The notes under the pieces: model-generated
Databases searched by the model: none
What the model was told of the DNA's origin: nothing
What the model saw: only the letters and a program-made list of their open reading frames with translations
Part shown: in pieces, positions 26,359-34,838 of the stretch
Layout: the number at the start of each line of letters is the position of its first letter
Position numbering within the stretch: position 1 is the stretch's first letter
Assembly (NCBI RefSeq): GCF_019083965.1
Contig: NZ_JAHRCY010000013.1
Span: 158,330-222,329 of the forward strand
Origin: Catellatospora tritici
GTDB taxonomy: Bacteria > Actinomycetota > Actinomycetes > Mycobacteriales > Micromonosporaceae
Reading direction: 5' to 3'
Length of the DNA stretch: 64,000 nt
Position numbers and translations under genes: made by a program

Positions 26359-27321
26359 ATGCGTGCACCGGCACGTCCCAGGGCCCGCGTGGCGTTCGTA
26401 CTCGTACTGGTGGCGGCAGGCCTGCTGGGGCCGGGCGCACCGGCGTCGGCGCAGCCCGTCACGATCGACCTGTGCGTCGAGGCGGGGACGTTGCCGCTGC
26501 CCGGCGTGGCCGCGACCCCGGTGTGGGGGTTCGCCGTCGCTGGGCACGACGGCGCCGGGCAGCCGACCTGCGTCGGGGTCACGCCGCAGGTGCCCGGCCC
26601 GGTGCTCACCGTCAACCAGGGCGACACCGTTGCCGTCGTCGTGCACAACGACCTGGCCGCGGCGGTCTCGCTGGAGGTGCCCGGCATCGCGGTCACGCAA
26701 GGTGCGGCGCCCGCACCGGCGCACGGCTCCGCGGCCTTCACGTTCGTGGCGGCAGCCCCGGGCACCTACCTTTACCAGAGTCCGGCCGACGCCGGCCGGC
26801 AACTCGCGATGGGGCTCTACGGTGCGCTCATCGTGCGCCCGCCAACGGCAGGCCAGGCGTACGGCGTGTCCAGCGCCTACGACACGGAGGCTGTCACTGT
26901 CCTCAGCGCGATCGACCCGGCCTTCAACGCCGACCCCGCCGGTTACGACATGCACCGGTACGCGGCGACGTTCTGGCTGATCAACGGCAAGGCGTACCCG
27001 CAGACCAGCCCGATCCACGGGCTCGCCCCGGGAACCCGCGTGCTGCTGCGCTACCTCAACGCCGGCTTCGACAACACGACCATGGTCCTGCTCGGGCTGC
27101 ACCAGCGTGTCCTCGCCCAGGACGCGCGGGTGCTGGCCAACCCCTTCGACTCCGTCGCCGAGACGATCCCCGCCGGCGCGACCGAGGACACGATCGCCGT
27201 CATCCCGGCCACCGGCACCCGGTTCCCGCTCTACAACCGGCAGCTGCACCTCACCAACGGCACCCCCGCCAATCCCCAGCACACGCCCGGTGGGATGCTC
27301 ACCTACCTCCAGGTGCCGTGA
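26359..27321 (+). CDS. Ligand-free cupredoxin-fold protein (degenerate multicopper oxidase)
   Basis: 320 residues from the ATG nine bases after AGGAG (an ATG three codons earlier sits against the ribosome site). Sec signal about 1-30. It aligns by eye with the N-terminal part of the preceding protein (GDTVAVVVHNDL, PGTYLYQSPADAGRQLAMGLYGALIVRP, INGKAYPQT), so it is a paralogue with two cupredoxin domains, but every copper position is lost: SLEVPG, YQSPADAG, DNTTMVLLGLHQR. A structural subunit is likelier than an enzyme. Confidence 0.85.
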   Translation: MRAPARPRARVAFVLVLVAAGLLGPGAPASAQPVTIDLCVEAGTLPLPGVAATPVWGFAVAGHDGAGQPTCVGVTPQVPGPVLTVNQGDTVAVVVHNDLAAAVSLEVPGIAVTQGAAPAPAHGSAAFTFVAAAPGTYLYQSPADAGRQLAMGLYGALIVRPPTAGQAYGVSSAYDTEAVTVLSAIDPAFNADPAGYDMHRYAATFWLINGKAYPQTSPIHGLAPGTRVLLRYLNAGFDNTTMVLLGLHQRVLAQDARVLANPFDSVAETIPAGATEDTIAVIPATGTRFPLYNRQLHLTNGTPANPQHTPGGMLTYLQVP

Positions 27322-27869
27322 TGGATGCGCGCCGCCCCTCGGCTCGCGGCAGGTTGCGTGACCTCACCGCCCGCGCCCGCGACCTCAGCCGAGCCCACCC
27401 GCGCCGCACCGGCATCGCCGCCGTCGTCGCGCTGGCCGTCGCCGCCGGTGCCGTCGTCCTGCTGCACCAGAGCGGTCCGCGGGAACGGCCGCCTGCCGAC
27501 GCGGCACCGGTCCCGGCCGCCTGGACCCGCCCCGCCGTGGCCGCCGCCGACCTGGCCGCCCGGGTCGGCGTGCGGCTGGTGCGGGTGGCGGCGACGGGTG
27601 ACGGAGGGCTACTGGACCTGCGCTACCAGGTCATCGACCCGAACCTGGCCGACGGACTGCACGCACCGTCGACGCCGCCGGCGATCGTCGACGAGGCCAG
27701 CGGGCTCGTGCTGCATGAGCTGCTGATGGGTCACGAGCACTCCGGCGCCCTGAAAGCCGCGATCACGTACTACCTGATCCTCGAGAACCCCGGCAACTGG
27801 GTGCACCGGGGGAGCAGAGTGACCGTCCTGCTCGGCGACGCCCAGGTGGAACATGTCCTGGTCGAGTAG
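27321..27869 (+). CDS. Small membrane-anchored protein of the copper-oxidase operon
   Basis: 182 residues. A basic N-terminus and one helix (about 31-48) place the C-terminal domain outside. That domain has a short beta-rich region (LLDLRYQVIDPNL) and a His/Glu cluster, LHELLMGHEHSG (about 132-143), that could bind metal. I do not recognise the family. Its ATG overlaps the stop of the preceding gene by one base and its end overlaps the CopC-CopD gene by 17 bp, so it belongs to the same functional unit. Confidence 0.8.
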   Translation: MDARRPSARGRLRDLTARARDLSRAHPRRTGIAAVVALAVAAGAVVLLHQSGPRERPPADAAPVPAAWTRPAVAAADLAARVGVRLVRVAATGDGGLLDLRYQVIDPNLADGLHAPSTPPAIVDEASGLVLHELLMGHEHSGALKAAITYYLILENPGNWVHRGSRVTVLLGDAQVEHVLVE

Positions 27870-29724
27870 GCGCCGCCGGCGGCGGATGAACTGGCGGCGA
27901 CTGCTGGCTCGGACGGTCCTGACCGCGGCGTGCGCTCTGCTCGCGCTCGGTCCCGCCGACCCGGCGCAGGCTCATGCCGCGCTGATCGGCTCGGCGCCTG
28001 CCGACGGTGCCGTGGTGGCCGAGTCACCCCGCGCCGTGCGGTTGTGGTTCAGCGAGGACATCGCGCCAGGCCTGAGCACGACCCGCCTGCTCGACACCGA
28101 CGGACGAGTGATCGAGGGGATCGCGGCGGTGCCGGGTGACGACCCTCGCATGCTCACCCTGGACCTGCCCGCACTGCCCGCCGGTGCATATGCGCTGACC
28201 TGGCGCGTAGTCGCCGAGGACGACGGGCACCCGACCGGCGGCACGCTCGTGTTCAGCGTGCGGGGCACCAGCCGCGCGGCCACCGCCGCCGCCGCCGACG
28301 CGACCGGCACGGCGCCGCTGGATGCCGCACGGCGCTGGCTGTGGCTGTGCCTGCTCGCGGGCCTGATCGGCGGGCTCGCCGTGGCAGGGGCGGTGCTGCG
28401 CAGGGCGATCCCGGCCGATGGCACCGACCCGCTGGCGCAGACCGTCCGCCGCGCCGACCGCCGGGTGCTCGCGGTCGCCGCGATCTGCGGCGGCCTGGCC
28501 GTGGTCGTCGGAGCCGCCGACCTGGCGATCCGGTCGGCTGCCGGGCCCGGCCCCGCGCTGCTGCTGACCCGGTGGGGACGGTTCTCGCTACTGGGTGAAG
28601 GCCTGCTCTGCGCTCTCACCGCGGTAACGTTCACCCTCGTCGGGACGGCCGGTGAGCCACGCCGGCGCAAGACCCGCACCCTGTGGACGGCCGCCGGTGC
28701 GCTCGCGGCCGCTGCCGTGTCGGTGGAGGCGCTGCGCGGCCACGCGGCCGGACTCGACTCGTACCGCGGGCTCGCCGCCGTGGCCGCAGCCGCCCACATC
28801 CTGACGGCGTGCGTATGGCTGGGCGCGATCGCGGCGCTGGCGGCGATGCGGTGGCGGTCCGGCGACCGGACCGAGCGTGCCGCGCTGTTCCGCGCCTGCC
28901 GGCCACCCTTCACCCGGATGGTGCTGCTCAGCGCAGGACTCATCGCGGCAACCGGGCTCTATCACGCCGGCCAGCAGGTGGCCTCCGCAGGCGACCTGGT
29001 CTCGACGGGATACGGCCGGGTGCTGCTGGCAAAAGCCGTCCTGGTGACCGCCGCCCTGGTGCTCGGGCTGTGCAGCAGCGCCCGGTGGCGCCGATCCGCC
29101 GCCGGGCACCGTGGCGCACCGTCGGCGTCCAGCCGGCTCGGTCCAGGTCGGCTCCTGGTCGCGGAGGTGGCCGTGGGCCTGCTCGTCCTGCTCGGCGCCG
29201 CGGTGCTCGGGCAGACGGCGCCCGGCCGGGTGCCGGAGGCGGTCCCCGCGGCCCCCACGACGGGCACCGGCACGGTCGACGACCTCGTCGTCACGGTCGC
29301 CCTCACCCCGAACCGGCCCGGGGTCAACGGGGTGACCGTCCTGGCCGCCAGCGCACATCGGCCGCCGCCCGCGCCGATCGACGCCGTCGCGGTCGAGGTC
29401 GCCTCGGGCGCGACGACCCGTACGCTCCGGCTGCGGCCGGTGGCGCCGGGCCGCTACATCGGCGCCGCCGAGCTTCGCACACCCGGCCCGGCTCGGCTGA
29501 CCGCGGTGATCTCCCGAGGCCCGGACCGCCTCGCGGTGCCGGTCGACTGGTCGGTGCCGGTCGGCGGTGTGCGGGAACCGGCTCGTGGTCCGCGCCTGCG
29601 CTCCATCGTGGAGCCGTTGGCGGTGCTGATCCTCGCTGCGGTGATCATGGCCGCCCTGTGGTGGTCGGTGCTCTCCCGGTGGCGATGGCGCCTGGACCTG
29701 GACGCCCCGGACGAATCCCGGTGA
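27853..29724 (+). CDS. CopC-CopD fusion copper transport protein
   Basis: 623 residues. After a signal peptide ending AQA, the mature protein would begin with His in HAALIGSAPADGA, the copper-ligand N-terminus of CopC; the second site is in EDDGHPTGG (about residue 130). Residues 160-440 form about eight helices of the CopD domain, and the C-terminal part (about 470-610) is a YtkA-like beta domain plus a final helix. It should bind periplasmic-side copper and import it across the membrane. The start has AGGTGG upstream; an ATG at 27886 is an alternative. It probably feeds copper to the oxidases of this operon. Confidence 0.9.
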   Translation: MSWSSRRRRRRMNWRRLLARTVLTAACALLALGPADPAQAHAALIGSAPADGAVVAESPRAVRLWFSEDIAPGLSTTRLLDTDGRVIEGIAAVPGDDPRMLTLDLPALPAGAYALTWRVVAEDDGHPTGGTLVFSVRGTSRAATAAAADATGTAPLDAARRWLWLCLLAGLIGGLAVAGAVLRRAIPADGTDPLAQTVRRADRRVLAVAAICGGLAVVVGAADLAIRSAAGPGPALLLTRWGRFSLLGEGLLCALTAVTFTLVGTAGEPRRRKTRTLWTAAGALAAAAVSVEALRGHAAGLDSYRGLAAVAAAAHILTACVWLGAIAALAAMRWRSGDRTERAALFRACRPPFTRMVLLSAGLIAATGLYHAGQQVASAGDLVSTGYGRVLLAKAVLVTAALVLGLCSSARWRRSAAGHRGAPSASSRLGPGRLLVAEVAVGLLVLLGAAVLGQTAPGRVPEAVPAAPTTGTGTVDDLVVTVALTPNRPGVNGVTVLAASAHRPPPAPIDAVAVEVASGATTRTLRLRPVAPGRYIGAAELRTPGPARLTAVISRGPDRLAVPVDWSVPVGGVREPARGPRLRSIVEPLAVLILAAVIMAALWWSVLSRWRWRLDLDAPDESR

Positions 29725-31178
29725 GGGCCGCGGCCCGGGTCATCGCAGCGGCCCTCTCGCTCGGGCTCGTCGGCAGCCCATCGGTGCCGGCCGAGCGGTC
29801 CGCCCACGCCGGACCCGCGCCGACGACCGTCGACGCCGGGCTGCGTGCCGAGCTTGCCGCCACAGCGCCCGGACAGCTGCTCTCGGTGGTGGCGAGGCTG
29901 GTGGCGCAGACGGATCCCGCCACCATTCATGCGCCCACCGCCGATCTGCGTCATGCCGCTGTCGTCTCGGCGCTGCGGGCGCAGGCGGCGACCACGCAGG
30001 CGGACCTGCTCGGGCTGCTCGCCGCACGACGCGCGCAAGGCCTCGTGGCCGCCGTCGACCCGCTGTGGATCTTCAACGGGATCGCGATCACCGCCGTTCC
30101 GTCGGTGATCCTCGAGCTCGCCGCCCGCCCCGAGGTCGAGTCGCTCCTCCCGGACCGGATCCTGCAGATGCCGGCGCTGCGCACGGGTGTGCCGTCGCTG
30201 CGCGACCTGCCTGACGCTGCGGCACCGGAGCCCAACATCGCGCTGGCCGGTGCGCCGCGGCTGTGGGAGCTCGGGCTGCGCGGCCGGGGCATCGTAGTGG
30301 CGAATGTGGATACCGGAGTCGACCTCAGCCATCCCGATCTCGCCGGCCGCTGGCGCGGTGGCACCAACAGCTGGTACGACCCGAGCGGCGAGCACCCGCT
30401 GAACCCGACGGACGTCAACGGGCACGGCACCTCGACGATGGGTGTGATGGTCGGTGGGGATGCCGGCGGCACCACCGTCGGCATGGCCCCCGATGCCACC
30501 TGGATCGCGGCCAAGGCCTTCGACGACCGCGGCATCGCGACGTCGAGGAGCATCCACCGCAGCCTTCAGTGGCTGCTGGATCCTGACGGTGATCCCGCCA
30601 CTGCGGACGCACCGGATGTGGTCGACAACTCGTGGACCATGCTGTCCTCCGGCTGCGACCTCGAATTCCGCCTCGACCTGGCCAACCTGCGGGCGGCCGG
30701 CATCCTGCCGGTGTTCTCGGCCGGCAACCACGGGCCACTGCCGGGAACCATGCCCAGTCCGGCGAACAACCCCGACGCGTTCGCCGTCGGCGCCACCGAT
30801 GAGGCCGATGCCGTCGACCCGGCGAGCAGCCGGGGACCGTCCCCGTGCGGGCCCGCGGTGGCGCCGAGCCTCGCGGCTCCCGGTGTCAACGTGCGTACGA
30901 CGGATCTGTACGGGCAGTACCGGACGGTCTCGGGCACCTCCATCGCCGCGCCACATGTGGCAGGGGCGCTCGCGCTGCTGCTGGACGCCTTCCCTGACCT
31001 GCCCGCCGACCGCCAGGCGGCCGCGTTGGAGGCGGGCGCAGCGGACGTCGGGCCCGCCGGTGCGGACCCGGCCACCGGATACGGGCGGTTGGACGTCCTC
31101 ATGGCCTATCAGTGGCTCTGCTCGAGCGGAGGACAAGGTGGTCGCGGCCGGATGACCGGCGTGTGCGCCGTCCCGTAG
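29721..31178 (+). CDS. Secreted subtilisin-like serine protease (S8)
   Basis: 485 residues from a GTG that overlaps the CopC-CopD stop (GTGA). Sec signal about 1-27; an inhibitor-like propeptide follows (LLSVVARLVAQTDP to about 160). The triad is Asp in VDTGVDLSHPDL, His in NGHGTSTMG and Ser in SGTSIAAPHVAGAL; the oxyanion Asn is in SAGNHG. It is the last gene of the seven-gene operon. It may process the secreted giant protein or oxidase subunits; being coupled rather than separate argues for a dedicated substrate. Confidence 0.9.
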   Translation: MRAAARVIAAALSLGLVGSPSVPAERSAHAGPAPTTVDAGLRAELAATAPGQLLSVVARLVAQTDPATIHAPTADLRHAAVVSALRAQAATTQADLLGLLAARRAQGLVAAVDPLWIFNGIAITAVPSVILELAARPEVESLLPDRILQMPALRTGVPSLRDLPDAAAPEPNIALAGAPRLWELGLRGRGIVVANVDTGVDLSHPDLAGRWRGGTNSWYDPSGEHPLNPTDVNGHGTSTMGVMVGGDAGGTTVGMAPDATWIAAKAFDDRGIATSRSIHRSLQWLLDPDGDPATADAPDVVDNSWTMLSSGCDLEFRLDLANLRAAGILPVFSAGNHGPLPGTMPSPANNPDAFAVGATDEADAVDPASSRGPSPCGPAVAPSLAAPGVNVRTTDLYGQYRTVSGTSIAAPHVAGALALLLDAFPDLPADRQAAALEAGAADVGPAGADPATGYGRLDVLMAYQWLCSSGGQGGRGRMTGVCAVP

Positions 31179-31242
31179 CCGACGGCCTGCCCGGCGGCCC
31201 GTCGAGCCGCGGGGCAGCGCCTACGTGCACATTGGGCGATGA

Positions 31243-31392
31243 TGGGCGGCGATCATCTCGACCACGGGGCGTCTGCCCCGCGGCCTCCACACCATCGACG
31301 GGGTGTTCACCATCGACTTCGACTCCTCGTCCTACCAGACGGTGACGATGATCCACGGCAGCACCCACAACGTCTGCGACGACCTCGACTGA
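31243..31392 (+). pseudogene. Possible remnant of a small secreted-protein gene
   Basis: A 49-codon frame closed on the left by TGA and with no plausible start encodes TTGRLPRGLHTIDGVFTIDF then DSSSYQTVTMIHGSTHNVCDDLD. The composition (folded, hydrophobic alternation, no Arg/Pro excess) is that of real protein rather than a shadow frame. The 5' part seems missing. It lies in the 220-bp gap between the subtilase and radical SAM genes. Confidence 0.35.
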
Positions 31393-31400
31393 GCTGAGCT

Positions 31401-32825
31401 TCAGCCCTGCAGCAGGGGCAGCTCGCGGCGGGCGGGGACCGGGGCCGCCTCGGCCCGTCGCCCGCCGAAGCTGCCCAGCGTCGACTCCAGCAGCGGCAGC
31501 GCGTGCAGCACCGCCCTGGTCCGGATGGCCAGATCCCATACCGGCTCGAACTTCTTCCAGCCGCCCGAGTACGCCATGTGCCGCAGCCGGTCGCCCAGCG
31601 ACTCCTTGGCCGCCGCCCCGCGCCAGATCGAGCCCCAGCGGTAGAAGTCCCGGTAGGCCCGCCAGTAGCCGTCTTCGAGCTGCTCGCGGGTCATGCCGCG
31701 GGGTTCGAACACCACCTGCCGGGTGTCGTAGCGGTCCCAGTCGCGGTGCAGCAGTCGCTCCTGTCCGGCGATCCGGTCGAACAGCCCCGTCCCCGGGTAC
31801 GGCGTCATGATGTGGAACGTCGCCGTCTCGATGCCCTGCTCGATCGCCCAGGCCACGGTCCGGTCGAACACGTCGGGTCCGTCGTCGTCCATGCCGAACA
31901 CGAACGACGCGTTGACCATCACCCCGGCGTCGTGCAGCCGCCGCACCACCGCGCCGTAGTCGCGGCCGATGTTCTGGCGTTTGCGACTGCCCGCGAGATT
32001 GCCGCTGTTGATGGTCTCGAAGCCGACGAACATGCTGCGCAGCCCCGCCGCCACCGCCTGCTCCAGCAGGCCGGGCGCCAGGATCGAGTCGACCGTGGCG
32101 GCTGCCTGCCACAGGCGGCCCATCCCGGTCATGCCCGCGAACAGTTCGGTGGCGAAACGGCGGTTGCCGAACAGGTGGTCGTCGAGGAAGTAGAGGTGGC
32201 GGCCGGGCAGCCGGTCGATCTCGGCCAACGCGTCCTCGACGGTCTGCGTGTAGTACGACTTGCCGCCCTCGAAGAACGCGTCCTTGTAGCAGAAGTCGCA
32301 GTGGTGCGGGCAGCCGCGCGACACCACGATCGAGTTCGGCACCAGGTAGCGGTGCCGGTCGATCAGGTCGCGGCGGATCGGCGGCAACCCGGCCAGGGTC
32401 CTGGTGGTGGAGGTGTAGCGCGGCTTGGCCTGCCCGCGATACCAGTCGGCGAGAAACTGCGGCCAGGTGTCCTCGCCGGGGCCGAGGAAGACCGTGTCGG
32501 CGTGCGCGGCCGCCTCGTCGGGCAGCGAGGTGACGTGCAGACCGCCGAGCACGACGTACGCGCCGCGCGCCCGGTAGTGGTCGGCGATCTCGTAACTGCG
32601 CCGGGCCGAGGTGATGTAGACCTGGATCACCACCAGGTCCGGCACCGGGTCCTCGTCGAGGCGCAGCCGCTGCACGTGCTCGTCGTGCAGCGTGACGTGC
32701 GCGTCGCCGGGCAGGTATCCGGCCAGGGTGGCCAGCCCCAGCGGCGGGAACAGTGAGTATTTGATCGGTCGGAAGAACGGACTGGTCGCCTCCGTCAGCG
32801 CGGGCAGGATCATCTTCACTCGCAT
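31401..32825 (-). CDS. B12-binding-domain radical SAM protein
   Basis: 474 residues from the ATG that follows a TAGCGT box by seven bases. N-terminal cobalamin-binding-type domain (about 1-135; PPLGLATLAGYLP, VLGGLHVTSLPDEA), without the classical DxHxxG. The radical SAM cluster motif is GCPHHCDFC (Cys172, 176, 179), followed by FLDDHLFGN and MFVGFETIN. Related proteins methylate unreactive carbons or act in lipid, hopanoid or natural-product tailoring. No precursor peptide or biosynthetic partner lies next to it, so the substrate is open. Confidence 0.92.
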   Translation of the reverse strand: MRVKMILPALTEATSPFFRPIKYSLFPPLGLATLAGYLPGDAHVTLHDEHVQRLRLDEDPVPDLVVIQVYITSARRSYEIADHYRARGAYVVLGGLHVTSLPDEAAAHADTVFLGPGEDTWPQFLADWYRGQAKPRYTSTTRTLAGLPPIRRDLIDRHRYLVPNSIVVSRGCPHHCDFCYKDAFFEGGKSYYTQTVEDALAEIDRLPGRHLYFLDDHLFGNRRFATELFAGMTGMGRLWQAAATVDSILAPGLLEQAVAAGLRSMFVGFETINSGNLAGSRKRQNIGRDYGAVVRRLHDAGVMVNASFVFGMDDDGPDVFDRTVAWAIEQGIETATFHIMTPYPGTGLFDRIAGQERLLHRDWDRYDTRQVVFEPRGMTREQLEDGYWRAYRDFYRWGSIWRGAAAKESLGDRLRHMAYSGGWKKFEPVWDLAIRTRAVLHALPLLESTLGSFGGRRAEAAPVPARRELPLLQG

Positions 32826-32832
32826 GGCGACG

Positions 32833-32838
32833 ACGCTA
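32833..32838 (-). promoter_or_regulatory. -10 element of the radical SAM gene
   Basis: TAGCGT on the minus strand, seven bases before the ATG; leaderless type. Confidence 0.5.
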
Positions 32839-32947
32839 GGCACCGACCATGGTGGTGCGGCGGTGCCGACGTGCAGGTTCGGTGAAGACCGTCGGACCCT
32901 GACCGCGCGCTTACCTGGGCCGTACCGGAGCGGCGCAGACTGTCGGC

Positions 32948-33856
32948 ATGCGGGCGTTCGTGGCACTGCTGATGACAGGCGCGGTTCTACTGGCGGGGTG
33001 CCAGTCCCGGCGCGAAATGGACCCGACGTCTGTCGGGGTGTCTGACCACCACATCACCGTCGACGGGCGTGATCGGACCTATCAGTTGTACGTCCCGTCG
33101 TCGCTGCCGCCGGGCGAGGCAGTGCCGCTGGTCGTGGTGCTGCACGGCGGGTTCGGCACCGGGTCGCAGGCGCGTGGGTCGTATGGCTGGGACGCGCAGG
33201 CAGACGGGGGCGGGTTCGTGGTGGCGTACCCGGACGGGCTGGTCCGCGCCTGGGCGGTCGGGGGCGGCTGCTGCGGGCGACCGGGGGAGCAGGGCGTGGA
33301 CGACGTCGCCTTCATCGAGGCGATGGTCGCGCGGGTGGGGGAGTCGGTTCGGGTCGATCCGGCGCGGGTGTACGCCACCGGGATCTCCAACGGCGGGCTG
33401 ATGTCATACCGGCTGGCCTGCGACACCACGCTGTTCGCCGCGATCGGACCCGTCGCCGCGACCCGGCTGGGCGCCTGCGAGCATCCGGCGCCGGTTTCAG
33501 TCATTCACGTGCACGGCGACGCCGACCACAACATCGCGCTCGACGGCAGCCCAGGCGACGGCTTCGCCACCATCGACGGCCCGCCCGTGCCGGAGGTCAT
33601 CGACGAATGGCGGGCCGTCGACGGCTGCGGCCAGGCGGCCGTCAGCACCGACGGCCCGGTCACCACCTCGCGGTGGTCGTGCCCGAACGGGCGCGCGGTA
33701 GAGCTGATCGTGGTCGCCGGTGCCGGGCACCAGTGGCCCGGTTCGGTGCCCAAACCGGTGCTCGAACGCGCGCTCGGGCTCGACCCACCGGCAACCGCCC
33801 TCGATGCCACAGCCGTGATCTGGGATTTCTTCGCCGTACACCCCAAGGCGGGTTAG
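32948..33856 (+). CDS. Lipoprotein PHB-depolymerase-like esterase
   Basis: 302 residues. A signal peptide ends in the lipobox LLAGC, so the product is a lipid-anchored surface protein. The alpha/beta hydrolase core shows HGGFGTG, the nucleophile motif GISNGG (about residue 147), an acid in HVHGDADHNI and catalytic His in GAGHQWPG. The family (esterase_phb, LpqC/feruloyl-esterase-like) cleaves polyhydroxybutyrate, acetylxylan or feruloyl esters. The 3' end overlaps the convergent gene by four bases. Confidence 0.92.
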   Translation: MRAFVALLMTGAVLLAGCQSRREMDPTSVGVSDHHITVDGRDRTYQLYVPSSLPPGEAVPLVVVLHGGFGTGSQARGSYGWDAQADGGGFVVAYPDGLVRAWAVGGGCCGRPGEQGVDDVAFIEAMVARVGESVRVDPARVYATGISNGGLMSYRLACDTTLFAAIGPVAATRLGACEHPAPVSVIHVHGDADHNIALDGSPGDGFATIDGPPVPEVIDEWRAVDGCGQAAVSTDGPVTTSRWSCPNGRAVELIVVAGAGHQWPGSVPKPVLERALGLDPPATALDATAVIWDFFAVHPKAG

Positions 33857-34794
33857 GACTGCGTGCCTTTCGCGCCGTCCCACCAGTCGAGGACTCGCAG
33901 GGCGCGCAGCGTGTTCCACCGGCTCGGTTCGCCGACGGTTTCGAGGTCGAAGAAGACCCGCCCCGGGTGTACCCGGTCGAGCAGCCAGCAGCCGTCCGGC
34001 TGCCGCTTGGAGCGGACCAGTTCGACGGCTTCGGCCATCCGCGGATCGGGCTCGGCGCCCGCCCGGCGGAAGTAGTCGAGCGCCCGCAGCACGTCGTAGT
34101 GCCAGTAGTACGGGAACGCGAAGTCCGGATACGCCGGGTCGATGACGTCGCCGGTGCTCAGCCGCCGGAACAGGCCGCGTGCGAGGAGGTACTCCTCGCC
34201 GCCGCGCCGGGCCTGGCGGACCTCGTCGGAGCCGCCGGTGGCGCGTTCGAACTCCAGCAGCCCGTCCAGCACGTTGATCGTGGTGTCGACCGAGGAGCGC
34301 ACCGAACCGTTCTCGGCCTCGCAGTTCCAGCCGCCGTCGGGCAGCCGCTCGCCGAGCAGGCGTGCCACGATCGGGGCGACGTCCATCCCGAAATAGGCGC
34401 CGGTCTCGATGGTCCGGCCGTTGATGCACGGCTCGACCTCGCCGTCGAAGAACCGCTGTCCGTCGTGCTCCCACCGGCAGTTCTCGGCGACCAGGGCGGT
34501 CGCGCGGCGCGCCCGCTCACCGGCCGGGTCCAGTCCGAAGATCAGCAGAGTCTGCAGCGTATGCATGGTGGCGGTCCACGGCTGTCCCGGCTCGTCACGA
34601 CTGTACGAGGCCGGGAAGCACGCGCCGCCGTCCCACGGTCCGTCGGCGTCCGCCAGCGCGAGCAGCCGGGCACCCCAGCCCTGACGCGCCACCCGGGCCC
34701 GGTCGGCGGCGACCTCGGCGGGCGTGGCGTCGGCCAGGTCCCGCAGCACCTGCCAGCGGACGGCCGGGTCGGAGTCGAGCAGCCATTCCATCAT
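33853..34794 (-). CDS. Prenyltransferase/squalene-oxidase-repeat-like protein
   Basis: 313 residues, soluble, nearly all helical. Motifs GACFPASYS, PDGGWNCEAENGS, FPYYWHYDVLRALDYFR and QPDGCWLLDRV match the alpha/alpha toroid repeats of squalene-cyclase-like proteins, but the catalytic DxDD of a cyclase is not seen. Proteins of this type occur widely in actinomycetes without known function. Two ATG codons in tandem start it, six bases after a TAGGCT box. Confidence 0.8.
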   Translation of the reverse strand: MMEWLLDSDPAVRWQVLRDLADATPAEVAADRARVARQGWGARLLALADADGPWDGGACFPASYSRDEPGQPWTATMHTLQTLLIFGLDPAGERARRATALVAENCRWEHDGQRFFDGEVEPCINGRTIETGAYFGMDVAPIVARLLGERLPDGGWNCEAENGSVRSSVDTTINVLDGLLEFERATGGSDEVRQARRGGEEYLLARGLFRRLSTGDVIDPAYPDFAFPYYWHYDVLRALDYFRRAGAEPDPRMAEAVELVRSKRQPDGCWLLDRVHPGRVFFDLETVGEPSRWNTLRALRVLDWWDGAKGTQS

Positions 34795-34800
34795 CGGCGC

Positions 34801-34806
34801 AGCCTA
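34801..34806 (-). promoter_or_regulatory. -10 element of the toroid-repeat gene
   Basis: TAGGCT on the minus strand, six bases before the start; leaderless type. Confidence 0.5.
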
Positions 34807-34838
34807 GCGGCCCGCTCCGACAAGCGCGCGTCGATCGG

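Noticed and set aside
26359..27321. Calling the third oxidase-fold protein a laccase
   Set aside because: None of the copper-binding histidines or the cysteine is present.
31401..32947. RiPP cluster around the radical SAM gene
   Set aside because: No short precursor-like open frame with a ribosome site, no protease or transporter partner in the flanks.
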